From positions 55,796-119,795 of the forward strand of contig SPDP01000007.1 in the NCBI GenBank assembly GCA_009360345.1: a stretch of 64,000 nt of DNA. The letters are read 5' to 3'. Source of the DNA: Alcaligenaceae bacterium SAGV5 (lineage in GTDB: Bacteria; Pseudomonadota; Gammaproteobacteria; Burkholderiales; Burkholderiaceae_B). Shown piece after piece: positions 8,494 to 16,892 of the stretch. The translations under genes were made by a program, and so were the position numbers. The notes under the pieces are model-generated. The model did no database searches and was not told the DNA's origin. It was given only the letters and a program-made list of their open reading frames with translations. Each line of letters starts with the position of its first letter. The stretch's first letter is position 1.

Positions 8494-9000
8494 ATGCAGA
8501 CCACCATTCGTACTGCTTCTTCCCCCGCCGTGCGCGAGGACGTCCACGCCGCGATCGGGCGGCTGATGGCCGACTACGCCCACGCGCTGGACGACGATGA
8601 GCTGGAGTCCTGGCCGGACTTCTTCACCGACGACGGCACCTACCGGCTGACCACGCGCGAAAACGTGGCGGCCGGCCTGCCGGTGGGCATCATCCATTGC
8701 GAGGGGCGCGGTATGCTGCGCGATCGCGTCGCGGCGCTGCGCACCGCCAATATTTTCGAGCCGCACTGCTACACGCACGTGCTGGGCCCCGGCCGCATCG
8801 TCGCGGTGGGCGACGGCAGCTGGCGCGTGCGCTCCAATTTCAGCGTCTATCGCACGTTCGAGACAGGCGAGTCCCGGCTGTACGGGGTCGGCAAGTACCT
8901 GGACATCGTCCATGCCCAGGCCGACGGCCCGCGCCTGCGGGAACGCGTGGTCGTGCTGGATTCGCGCTGCGTCGACGTGTTGACCGTCATTCCACTGTAG
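8494..9000 (+). CDS. Rieske aromatic-ring oxygenase, beta (small) subunit
   Basis: SnoaL/NTF2-fold small subunit of 168 residues that assembles with the alpha subunit into the hexameric oxygenase and has a mainly structural role. Family features: N-terminal helix AIGRLMADYAHALDDDELESWPDFFTDDGTYRL, a mid-protein HVLGPGRIV strand and SNFSVYRTFETGESRLYGVGKYLDIV. Length is typical. It is immediately downstream of the alpha gene and resembles NagH-type subunits. The ribosome site (GGAACG) is weak, which fits translational coupling to the alpha gene. Confidence 0.9.
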   Translation: MQTTIRTASSPAVREDVHAAIGRLMADYAHALDDDELESWPDFFTDDGTYRLTTRENVAAGLPVGIIHCEGRGMLRDRVAALRTANIFEPHCYTHVLGPGRIVAVGDGSWRVRSNFSVYRTFETGESRLYGVGKYLDIVHAQADGPRLRERVVVLDSRCVDVLTVIPL

Positions 9001-9031
9001 CGGGCGCGCTGCGCACCGGAGGAGACACATC

Positions 9032-10006
9032 ATGAAGAAAAGCTTGAAGGCCGCGGGCCTGGCCGCCGCGGCATGGACCGCCTGTATCGCGTCGTCGCAG
9101 GCGGCTGACGGCACCGATTGGCCGAGGCACGCCGTGCGGCTGATCGTGCCCTACGCGCCGGGCGGCATCGCCGACCAGATGGCGCGCATCACGGCCGAGG
9201 CGTTGCAGGCCGCCTTCAACCAGCCGTTCATCGTCGAGAACAAGCCGGGCGCCAGCGGCAGCCTGGCGACGTCCTACGTGGCCAAGAGCAAGCCCGACGG
9301 CTATACGCTGCTGGTAGGCCTGGCCGCGCCCCAGACCTTGAACCAGTTCATCTACAAGCTCGACTACCATGGGCTGAACGATTTCGCGCCGGTGGCGCTG
9401 CTCAACACCAATCCGTTGATCCTGGCGGTGCATCCCACGCTGCCGGTCAAGACGGTGGGCGACGTGATCGCCTATGCGCGCAAGTATCCCGGCAAGCTGA
9501 ACTTCGGCGGCGCCGGCGGCCTGACGCAGTTCGCCGGCGAGGTCTTCAAGTACGACACCAAGACCGACATGGTGCACGTGCCCTATCGGGGCGGCGCGCC
9601 TGCCGTGGCGGCCGCCGTGGCCGGCGACGTGCAGATGACCTTCGCCAACTACTCCGACGTGCAGCCCTGGATCGAGTCCGGCCGGCTGCGCGCGGTCGCC
9701 ATCACCAGTCCCAAGCGCTATCCGCGCAATCCCGACCTGCCCACCATCGCCGAGTCCGGCGTGCCGGGCTTCGGCATGGACGGCTGGACGGGCTTGCTGG
9801 CGCCCGCCGGCACGCCACCCGCCATCGTCCAGAAGATATCGGCGGTGGTGCGCAAGGCGTTGAACGAGCCCGCGATGAAGGATAAGCTCGAAGCCATGGG
9901 CAGCCCGCCCGGGGACATGACGCCGGAGGCGTTCCGGACTTTCGTGGCCGGCGAGATCAAGCGCTGGCAGGGCTTCGTGGCCGAATCCGGCATCAAGGTG
10001 GAATAG
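9032..10006 (+). CDS. Bug-family periplasmic solute-binding protein
   Basis: Second TctC-like receptor of the aromatic cluster, 324 residues, with GGAGGAGACACATC before the start and a signal peptide ending near ASSQA. Family segments: HAVRLIVPYAPGGIADQMARI, PFIVENKPGASGSLATSYVAKSKPDGYTLLVG, MVHVPYRGGAPAVAAAVAGDV and LPTIAESGVPGFGMDGWTGLLAPAGT. It is 31 bases after the oxygenase beta gene and only two bases before the rhodanese-NIPSNAP gene, so all are co-transcribed. Two different Bug proteins in one cluster suggest two ligands or a paralogue replacement. Confidence 0.92.
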   Translation: MKKSLKAAGLAAAAWTACIASSQAADGTDWPRHAVRLIVPYAPGGIADQMARITAEALQAAFNQPFIVENKPGASGSLATSYVAKSKPDGYTLLVGLAAPQTLNQFIYKLDYHGLNDFAPVALLNTNPLILAVHPTLPVKTVGDVIAYARKYPGKLNFGGAGGLTQFAGEVFKYDTKTDMVHVPYRGGAPAVAAAVAGDVQMTFANYSDVQPWIESGRLRAVAITSPKRYPRNPDLPTIAESGVPGFGMDGWTGLLAPAGTPPAIVQKISAVVRKALNEPAMKDKLEAMGSPPGDMTPEAFRTFVAGEIKRWQGFVAESGIKVE

Positions 10007-10008
10007 GC

Positions 10009-11211
10009 ATGGCCAACGAACGTGAAACGGCCCCGATGCCGTCCGGACCGCTGATCACCGCCTCCGATCTGGCCCGCGTGGCGGGCGGCGCGGGGGTGGT
10101 CATCCTGGACTGCACCAGCCACTTGCCCACGGAGCGGCGCGACGCGCGCCGCGAGTTCGAGGCGGCGCACATTCCGGGCGCGCGCTTCGTGGACCTGGCC
10201 GAGATCAGCGATCCCGCCTCCGGCCTGCCCACGATGCTGCCCCCGGCGGCGCAGTTCGAGGCCGTCATGCGCAGGCTGGGCATCCAGGCCGGGGATCTGG
10301 TCGTGGCCTACGACACCCATGGCATACGGACCGCGCCGCGCCTGTGGTGGATGTTCCGGGGATATGGCCACGAACGCGTGGCCGTCCTGGATGGGGGATT
10401 GCCCGCGTGGCGGGCGGCCGGCGGCGTGCTGGAGCAAGGTCCGGCCGCGCCCGCGCGGGAAGGAGGCTGGCGCGCGACGCGCGAGCACGACGCGGTGGCC
10501 GATACCGCCGCGACGCGCGCCGCCGCGGCGCACGCGTCGTCCCAGGTGGTGGACGCCCGCAGCGCCGAGCGCTTCCGGGGCCTGGCGCCCGAGCCGCGGC
10601 CAGGGCTGCGGGCCGGCCACATCCCGGGCAGCGTCAACCTGCCTTATGAGCAACTGCTCGATCCGGTCTCGCATGCCTACCTGCCGGACGACCGGCTGGC
10701 CGAGGCCATGCGGACGCATGGGCTGGAGCTGGGGCGGGATACGGGCTTCGTCTGCTCCTGCGGCTCCGGCGTGTCGGCCTGCGTGCTGGCGCTGGCCTTG
10801 CACAAGCTGGGCGAACGCGACGTCCGGGTCTACGACGGCTCCTGGACCCAATGGGGCAGCGATGCGGCCCTGCCGGTCGAAACCGGGGACGGGCATGCCT
10901 ATGCCCTGAAGACCTACGTGGCGGCCCCCGGCAAGTTCGCGGCCATGCGCGACCGCTTCCTGGCCTCGGCCGCGCCGCTGCTGGCTGAACAAGGGCTGCT
11001 GCTGGAACGGAGCTGGACGCCGCCCGAGGCGCCCGATACTTTCGTCTACCTGCTGAAATGGCGGCCGGGCGTGGATTTCGACCGGGCGTGGGACGCGTTC
11101 GCGCGGGATCCACGCTGGCAGGAGGTCAAGCGCCGCTCGGAAGCCGACGGGCCCCTGATCGCGCGTCAGGAGTCTATGATGCTGGGTATTTCGACAGGGG
11201 AGATGCGGTGA
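10009..11211 (+). CDS. Tandem rhodanese sulfurtransferase fused to a C-terminal NIPSNAP-like domain
   Basis: A 400-residue protein in three parts. Residues about 15-140 are a first rhodanese domain without a catalytic cysteine (AYDTHGIRTAPRLWWMF), and residues about 165-290 a second one with the active loop C251-G-S-G-V-S-A-C258, matching the CGSGVTAC loop of thiosulfate / 3-mercaptopyruvate sulfurtransferases. Residues about 298-400 (YALKTYVAAPGKFAAM, WRPGVDFDRAWDAFARDPRWQEV) fit the NIPSNAP/ABM fold, small dimeric alpha-beta barrels often found with aromatic oxidation. Its stop overlaps the next start by one base (TGATG), so it is translated with the hydrolase. No function in aromatic breakdown is established for such a fusion. 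Confidence 0.82.
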   Translation: MANERETAPMPSGPLITASDLARVAGGAGVVILDCTSHLPTERRDARREFEAAHIPGARFVDLAEISDPASGLPTMLPPAAQFEAVMRRLGIQAGDLVVAYDTHGIRTAPRLWWMFRGYGHERVAVLDGGLPAWRAAGGVLEQGPAAPAREGGWRATREHDAVADTAATRAAAAHASSQVVDARSAERFRGLAPEPRPGLRAGHIPGSVNLPYEQLLDPVSHAYLPDDRLAEAMRTHGLELGRDTGFVCSCGSGVSACVLALALHKLGERDVRVYDGSWTQWGSDAALPVETGDGHAYALKTYVAAPGKFAAMRDRFLASAAPLLAEQGLLLERSWTPPEAPDTFVYLLKWRPGVDFDRAWDAFARDPRWQEVKRRSEADGPLIARQESMMLGISTGEMR

Positions 11212-12002
11212 TGAGCGCGCAGGGCAAGTTCGATGCGGGATCGGGCCTTTACTACACGGCGCAGGGGCCGTCGGCGGGCGAGGCGGTGCTGCTGGTCCAT
11301 TCGATCATGTCCGATGGGGCCAGCTGGGCGCGGCAGTCTGCCTGGCTGGCACGCACGTACCGGGTGATCGCCATCGACCTGCCGGGCCACGGCCAGGCGC
11401 CCGTCGCTGGCGAGGTGACGCTATCCGGCCTGGCCGACGCGGTCACGCGGCTGGCCGACACGCTCGGCTTTGCGCGCTTTCATTTCATGGGGGTCTCGCT
11501 GGGCGCCATGATCGGCTTCGACCTGGCCACGCGCCATGCCGCGCGGCTGGCCAGCCTGGTGGCCTGCGATGCGCCGTCCAGCACGCCGGACAACTACGCG
11601 GCGCTGTGGGACGAGCGGATCGCGCGCGCCCGGCGCGAGGGCATGGCGGCGTTGGTGGACGAGACCCTGGCGCGGTGGTTCACGCCGCCCACGCTGGCCG
11701 GGGAACCGGCCCTGGTCGCGCAGGTCCGCGAGCAGATCCTGAAGACGCCGGTCGAGGGCTACGCGCATTGCGCGCGGGCGATCAGCCGCTTCGACTATCG
11801 CGACGGGCTGGCGCGCAGCCCGGTCAGGGCAACGCTGGCGGCGGGCGAGGCCGATGGGGTCATCGTGCCGGCCATGCGCGAGCAGGCGCGGGCGATGCCG
11901 CATGGCCAGTGGGTGGAGATCCCCGGCGCCGGCCACCTGCCCCAGCTCGAGAATCCGGCCGCCTTCGAGGCCATGATGGCGGGACACTTCGGCAAGGCGT
12001 AG
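11211..12002 (+). CDS. Alpha/beta hydrolase, 3-oxoadipate enol-lactonase (PcaD)-like
   Basis: Cytosolic alpha/beta hydrolase of 263 residues. The start at 11211 overlaps the preceding stop by one base; the longer upstream frame lies inside the rhodanese gene and is not used. Catalytic triad visible: S96 in GVSLG, D215 in GEADG and H242 in PGAGHLPQLENP; oxyanion segment LLVHSIMSDGASW. The pattern LPGHGQAP and the length fit PcaD-like enol-lactonases or related ring-cleavage hydrolases. As the last gene of the run it would open a lactone or cleave a ring-fission product, but no ring-cleavage dioxygenase is present in the window. Confidence 0.82.
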   Translation: MSAQGKFDAGSGLYYTAQGPSAGEAVLLVHSIMSDGASWARQSAWLARTYRVIAIDLPGHGQAPVAGEVTLSGLADAVTRLADTLGFARFHFMGVSLGAMIGFDLATRHAARLASLVACDAPSSTPDNYAALWDERIARARREGMAALVDETLARWFTPPTLAGEPALVAQVREQILKTPVEGYAHCARAISRFDYRDGLARSPVRATLAAGEADGVIVPAMREQARAMPHGQWVEIPGAGHLPQLENPAAFEAMMAGHFGKA

Positions 12003-12010
12003 GGCCCCCG

Positions 12011-12047
12011 GGGCCTGTGCGAGGCTCCTTTTCGCGTGAACAGGCCC
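12011..12047. terminator. Hairpin terminator between convergent genes
   Basis: GGGCCTGT (12011-12018) pairs perfectly with ACAGGCCC (12040-12047), enclosing a 21-base loop that contains CTCCTTTT. It sits between the converging hydrolase and LysR genes and could end transcription from both sides. Confidence 0.6.
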
Positions 12048-12949
12048 TAGGCGTCCTGCGATTTGCGGATGGCGTCCGCCAGGTACTTGAGCATCGCCCG
12101 GGTGGCGCGCGGCACGCTGGTACGCGAGACGATGTAGGCGTTGAGCGGCAGGCGGGGCTCCCATTCGGGCACGATGCGCTTGAGGCGTCCGCCGGGTACG
12201 TAGTCGCGGCCCAGGATCTCGGGGATCAGTCCCACGCCGGTTCCGCAGGACACCATCTCGCGCAGCAGGCGGATGCTGTTCACGCGTGCCCGCACCCGTC
12301 CCAGCGCGGAGCGGCCGGCGCCCGACGGGAGGGTGTTCCACAGGCTTTGTCCGGATTGCAGTTCGGTCACCACCCAATCGAGCGCGGGCAGCGTGGCGAG
12401 GGAAACGGGATGGGGCAGGCCGGCTTCATAGGCGGGGCTGCAATACAGCCCGTAGCGGATCTCGCCCAGCTTGCGTACCGTCAACCGCGACGGCTTGGGT
12501 TCGCCGAAGGCGATCAGGATGTCCACGCCTTCGCCGATCATGTCGATGGGACGCGTGGTGGTGTCGACGACGATCTGCAGGTCGTCGTGCTCCATGGCGA
12601 ATTCCGAGATGGCCTGTCCCAGCCACGCGGTGCCGAACTCGATCGGCATCGCGACGTGGAGCGTGCCCGACATGCTGGTGGCGCTGCGGGCGATCTTGCG
12701 CGCGATGCTGTCGCGGGCACGCGCGATGTCCGCGCATTCCTGCAGCAGGTCCAGTCCCAGGGCGGTGGGCGAAACCTTGCGCGTATTGCGCTTGAGCAGC
12801 ATCGCGCCGCAGCTTTTCTCCAGCGCGATCAGGCGGCGGCTGAGCGTGGCGCGCGGCACGCCAAGCTTGCTCGCGGCCGACGTGAGCGAGCCGCTTTCCA
12901 CCACCGATTGGAACAGCATCAGATCGTCGAGATCGAGTGACAGCTGCAT
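12047..12949 (-). CDS. LysR-family transcriptional regulator
   Basis: Regulator of 300 residues with the helix-turn-helix at about residues 20-42 (TSAASKLGVPRATLSRRLIALE), typical of the subgroup with a DLDDLMLFQ opening, and an effector domain with YGLYCSPAY and GVGLIPEILGRDYVPGG. It converges on the aromatic operon and is divergent from the CHAT gene at 13071, with 121 bases between them and a CCTAT-N5-ATAGG repeat. It could therefore control either the aromatic genes or the CHAT-TPS operon; sequence alone does not decide. Confidence 0.92.
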   Translation of the reverse strand: MQLSLDLDDLMLFQSVVESGSLTSAASKLGVPRATLSRRLIALEKSCGAMLLKRNTRKVSPTALGLDLLQECADIARARDSIARKIARSATSMSGTLHVAMPIEFGTAWLGQAISEFAMEHDDLQIVVDTTTRPIDMIGEGVDILIAFGEPKPSRLTVRKLGEIRYGLYCSPAYEAGLPHPVSLATLPALDWVVTELQSGQSLWNTLPSGAGRSALGRVRARVNSIRLLREMVSCGTGVGLIPEILGRDYVPGGRLKRIVPEWEPRLPLNAYIVSRTSVPRATRAMLKYLADAIRKSQDA

Positions 12950-12978
12950 GACGCGGCCTTACCCCTTTAGCGCTATGT

Positions 12979-12993
12979 CCTATTGCGTATAGG
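12979..12993. promoter_or_regulatory. Inverted repeat CCTAT-N5-ATAGG, probable LysR operator
   Basis: Perfect arms CCTAT and ATAGG around TGCGT, 30 bases from the LysR start and 78 bases before the CHAT gene. It has T-N11-A geometry and resembles the site at 21377-21393. Confidence 0.5.
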
Positions 12994-13070
12994 CATGTTA
13001 GCGCACGCTACCTAGACTTCGTTCCTATATCCATGGCGGGAGGTGCCCGCTGCGAACGTGGAGCGCAAGC

Positions 13071-15191
13071 ATGGGGCGGGCTAGGCGGAAGGGGAAGATC
13101 TGGGGCGGCGCGCGCGGAGCCATCTGCGCGCTGGCGCTCGGATGGGGGCTTCCCGTGGCATGGGCCCAGGAGTCCGTGCCGGATGCCGAGGTGGGGCAGG
13201 TCGCGCAAGAGCGGCTGGCCGATGCCGACACCCTGCTGGCGTTGAGCCAGGACGGCGCGATCCTGTATGCCCAGGATCCGGTCAAGCTCAGTGGCTACCA
13301 GTATTGCAGCCAGGCGGTGGCATTGGCCGAACAGGGCGAGTTCAGGCAGAGCGTGCGCGCAGCCAGCAAGGCGTTGCACCTGGCCCAGGCCACCAACGAT
13401 CCCAACCTGGCCGCGCTGGCCAACCGCGACCTGGCGATCGCCTACAGCTACGCCGGGCGCCTGGACAAGGCGGAGTCCTTCGCGCGCGAGGCGCTGCGGC
13501 ATCCTCCCAAGGAGCCCGAGAAGGTTCTCGGTCCGGTGCACAAGGTGCTGGGCGATGTCGAGGCCCGGCGCGGCGACTACCCTGCCGCGATCAATAGCTA
13601 CGAGACCGCGCTGGCGAACAGCTCGGAACGCTACGCGCCCCTGGTGCGCGTGTCGCTGGTCAACGCGTTGGCCGAGACCGGCGACGCCGCGCGGGCGCGG
13701 CAGATGCTGGACGCTACCGCGCAGCCGGGCGATCCGGCCCTGGCCACGCAGTGGCAGCGCACCCGTGCCCGCGTCCTGTTGGCCGAGAACCGTCCGCGGG
13801 AAGCGGCGGACCTGTACCGTTCGCTCACGACGCGCAAGACCGGCGCCGACAGCGGCTACTACCAGCTGTGGGCGTGGGATGGCGTGGCGCGCAGCGAGAT
13901 GGCGCTGGGCAACAAGCCCGCCGCCGCCGATGCGCTGGGCAAGGCGCTCGACGGCGTGGACGAGGTGCGCGCGAAGTTTCGCAGCGATGAGTTCAAGATG
14001 GGCCTGTTCTCGGACATGCAGTCCGTGTTCGAGCGCGCGATCGGCCTCTACAGCGACCTGGGCAATGCGCCGGCGGCGTTCGAGCTGAGCGAGCGCAGCC
14101 GCAGCCGCGCGCTGCTGGACGCGGTGCGGGGGCGGGGCAGCGTGCCGGACGCGGCCACGGCAACGCTGTCGCTGGCGGGCCTGCAACAGTCCCTGGCGCC
14201 CGACGAACGCGTGATCCAGTTCCATGCCTTGCCCGACCGCCTGCAAACCTGGATAGTGGGCCCGTCCGAATTGCGGGAAGTGTCCATTGCCATCGGGCGC
14301 GACGACCTGGCGAAACTGGTCGACGCTTTCCGCGACCTGATCGTCAACGGCAAGCGTGGCGCGGTGGACGGCGCGGCCAAGGTAGGCGAGCTGCTGATCG
14401 CGCCGCTGGGCATCGCCGCCGGCCAGCGGCTGATCGTCGTGCCGCACGGACCGCTGCACTACCTGCCATTCCAGGCGCTGCGCCTGAACGGCGCCTATCT
14501 GATAGAAAGCCACGCGATGTCGGTGGCGCCCTCGATGAGCATCGCCGTGCAGCTGGCACGCAGGACGCCGCGGGTCTCGCCCACGCTGACGGCCTTCGGC
14601 AACCCGCGTATCGAGGACCAGTACGACCTGCCCGGCGCGGAGCGCGAGGTGCAGGAACTGGCGCGGCTGTTCCCGCAGAAGAATGTCTTCATGGGCACGG
14701 CCGCCACCAAGACGCAGTTCAAGGAAGCGGCCGCCCGGGCGCCCCTGATCCACGTGGCCGCCCATGCGCAGGCCGATACCGTGGATCCGCTCTATTCGCG
14801 CATCCTGCTGGCCAACGAAGACGGCAGGCAGAGCTTCCTGGAGGCGCGCGAGATCCTGGGGCTGGACATGAACCATACGGCCCTGGTCACGCTGTCGGCG
14901 TGCGAGTCGGGGCTGGGCCGCATCGACCAGGGCGACGAGGTGCTGGGGTTCACGCGGTCGTTCCTGTCCGCCGGTTCGTCCAGCCTGATCGCCTCGCTGT
15001 GGCCGGTGTCCGATGATGCCGCGGAGCTGCTGATGAGCACCCTGTACGCCGAACTGGCCAAGGGCACCGACATCCAGAGGGCGATGCAGGCCGGCCAGCT
15101 TGCCGTCCTCAAACGCGACAAGATGGCGCATCCGTTTTTCTGGGCGCCGTTCAACCTGATCGGGAACTGGCGCCTGACGGTGGAGGGCTGA
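13071..15191 (+). CDS. Exported TPR protein with C-terminal CHAT (caspase-like) domain
   Basis: A 706-residue protein. The start at 13071 follows GTGGAGCGC; a signal peptide (basic RARRKGK, hydrophobic ICALALGWGLPVAWA) directs it out of the cytoplasm. Residues about 75-340 form TPR-like helical repeats (FRQSVRAASKALHLAQ, AIAYSYAGRLDKAESFAREAL). Residues about 400-700 are a CHAT domain with the predicted catalytic dyad H565 (HVAAHAQ) and C611 (LSACESGLG), plus the HGPLHYLPFQAL and GSSSLIASLWPV segments of the family. CHAT proteins are clan CD proteases, some of which cleave or are activated with partner proteins. It is in an operon with a two-partner secretion pair (3 bases to tpsB). The substrate is unknown. 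Confidence 0.9.
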   Translation: MGRARRKGKIWGGARGAICALALGWGLPVAWAQESVPDAEVGQVAQERLADADTLLALSQDGAILYAQDPVKLSGYQYCSQAVALAEQGEFRQSVRAASKALHLAQATNDPNLAALANRDLAIAYSYAGRLDKAESFAREALRHPPKEPEKVLGPVHKVLGDVEARRGDYPAAINSYETALANSSERYAPLVRVSLVNALAETGDAARARQMLDATAQPGDPALATQWQRTRARVLLAENRPREAADLYRSLTTRKTGADSGYYQLWAWDGVARSEMALGNKPAAADALGKALDGVDEVRAKFRSDEFKMGLFSDMQSVFERAIGLYSDLGNAPAAFELSERSRSRALLDAVRGRGSVPDAATATLSLAGLQQSLAPDERVIQFHALPDRLQTWIVGPSELREVSIAIGRDDLAKLVDAFRDLIVNGKRGAVDGAAKVGELLIAPLGIAAGQRLIVVPHGPLHYLPFQALRLNGAYLIESHAMSVAPSMSIAVQLARRTPRVSPTLTAFGNPRIEDQYDLPGAEREVQELARLFPQKNVFMGTAATKTQFKEAAARAPLIHVAAHAQADTVDPLYSRILLANEDGRQSFLEAREILGLDMNHTALVTLSACESGLGRIDQGDEVLGFTRSFLSAGSSSLIASLWPVSDDAAELLMSTLYAELAKGTDIQRAMQAGQLAVLKRDKMAHPFFWAPFNLIGNWRLTVEG

Positions 15192-15194
15192 AGC

Positions 15195-16838
15195 ATGCGG
15201 GGTGCCGACAAGACATGGAATCGCCGCGGCATCGCCGCCGCGGCGATGGGGCTGGCGTGGTCGGCCGCGCTGGCCCAGACGCCCGGGCCGCTGGCCCAGG
15301 CGCCGTCGCAGCGCCTGCCCGAGCCGCCCGTGCCGGCGGCCGCCCAGGCGGGTTTTCGGTTGCAGCAGGTGGTCTTCACCGGCGCTTCGGCCATTCCCGC
15401 GGACGAACTGCAGGGGCTCGCGGCCGGCTACGTGGGCCGCGAGGTGTCGCTGTCCGATCTGGAAGCCCTGGCGCGGGAAGTGACCGAGCTGTATCGCAGC
15501 CGCGGATACTTTCTTGCCCAGGCGCTGGTGCCGGTGCAGACCGTGCGCGACGGGCGGGTCGAGATCAGCGTCGTCGAGGGGCGGCTGGGCAAGGTGGACA
15601 TCCAGGTTGCGCCGGATGCGCCGATCTCGGAAGGGCGTATCCGCGCCTACCTTGCGCCGCTGCAGCCGGGCCAGCCGGTCAGCACGCAAAGCTACGAACG
15701 CGCCATGCTGCTGCTTTCCGACCTGCCCGGCATCAAGGTGTCGTCCGGCCTGCAAGAGGGCAGCGAACCCGGCACGACGGACCTCGTGGTCGAGGTGACC
15801 CAGGCGCGGCGCGTGACCTTCGCCTTCGACGCGGACAACCACGGCACGCGCGAATCGGGCCGGGTCCGCGTGGGCGGCACGATGCGGGTGGCCAGCCCGC
15901 TGGGCCTGGGCGACAACCTGGACGCCCGGCTCATGATGTCCGAGGGCAACTCGCTCAACTTCGGGCGGCTGGGCTACGAGGCGCCCCTGGGCCCGGACGG
16001 ACTGCGCCTGGGGGCCGGCATCTCGCGCGTGAGCTACGAGCTGGGCCAGCCCTGGTCGCAGCTGGGAGCGAAGGGGCGGGCCACGGTGGCCGATCTGTCG
16101 CTGAACTACCCGGTCATCCGGCAGCGCGGCCAGAACCTGTTCCTGCGCCTGGGCGTGGATCACAAGGAACTGCGCGACGATCTGTCCATGTTCTCGTACT
16201 CGGCGCGCAAGAATGTCGTCGGCGTGGGCCTGGGCTGGAGCTGGGAGCGGCGCGATGAACTGTTCGGCGGCGGCTACTGGGCCAGTACCGGTACGCTGTA
16301 CCACGGCCGCCTGGACATCAAGGACGATCTGACGCGGGCGATGGACCAGGGGCCGGCGGGCCACCGGACGGACGGCGGGTTCACCAAGCTGACCTGGCAG
16401 GTGTCGCGCCTGCAGTCCGTGCTGCCGCGCCATACCTTGTACGTGTCCCTGGGCGGGCAGCTCACCAACGGCAACCTGGATGCCTCCGAAAAACTGGCGC
16501 TGGGCGGCGCGCGCGCCGTGCGCGCCTTCCCGTCCAGCGAGCTGCTGGTGGACGAGGGCGTGCTGGGCGTGGTCGAGTGGCGCTGGTCCGCCACCGAGGA
16601 CCTGACCCCCTATGTGTTCTACGACGTGGGCAAGGGCCGGATGTTCCATTCGCCCACCAGCCTCGACACCAACAATACCCGCAGCATGCAGGGCTTCGGT
16701 ATCGGCGCGGTGTGGTCGCGGCCCGGCGACTTCATGGTGAACGTCTCGCTGGCGTGGCGCCGCAATACCGCGGCGCCCGTCACCGACGGCGGTGATCGCA
16801 AGCCCCGGATCTTCGTGCAGTTCCAGAAAGTGTTTTGA
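15195..16838 (+). CDS. TpsB outer-membrane transporter (ShlB/FhaC/HecB family)
   Basis: Omp85-superfamily pore of 547 residues that would export the TpsA protein encoded next. Signal peptide to about residue 27, then POTRA domains (FRLQQVVFTGASAIPADEL, VTELYRSRGYFLAQALVPVQTVRDGRVEISVVEG) and a 16-strand barrel from about residue 205 ending in the outer-membrane signature FVQFQKVF. The lid-loop motif that is usually VRGY/F reads AVRAFP here, an alteration of a key glycine. The ribosome site GGAGGG overlaps the CHAT stop codon, so translation is coupled. The tpsA start is 54 bases downstream. Confidence 0.93.
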   Translation: MRGADKTWNRRGIAAAAMGLAWSAALAQTPGPLAQAPSQRLPEPPVPAAAQAGFRLQQVVFTGASAIPADELQGLAAGYVGREVSLSDLEALAREVTELYRSRGYFLAQALVPVQTVRDGRVEISVVEGRLGKVDIQVAPDAPISEGRIRAYLAPLQPGQPVSTQSYERAMLLLSDLPGIKVSSGLQEGSEPGTTDLVVEVTQARRVTFAFDADNHGTRESGRVRVGGTMRVASPLGLGDNLDARLMMSEGNSLNFGRLGYEAPLGPDGLRLGAGISRVSYELGQPWSQLGAKGRATVADLSLNYPVIRQRGQNLFLRLGVDHKELRDDLSMFSYSARKNVVGVGLGWSWERRDELFGGGYWASTGTLYHGRLDIKDDLTRAMDQGPAGHRTDGGFTKLTWQVSRLQSVLPRHTLYVSLGGQLTNGNLDASEKLALGGARAVRAFPSSELLVDEGVLGVVEWRWSATEDLTPYVFYDVGKGRMFHSPTSLDTNNTRSMQGFGIGAVWSRPGDFMVNVSLAWRRNTAAPVTDGGDRKPRIFVQFQKVF

Positions 16839-16892
16839 GGTTTCCGGGGCGCCCACGCGGCGCGGGCCGCGCTCCGGGACCAGGAGAATCAC

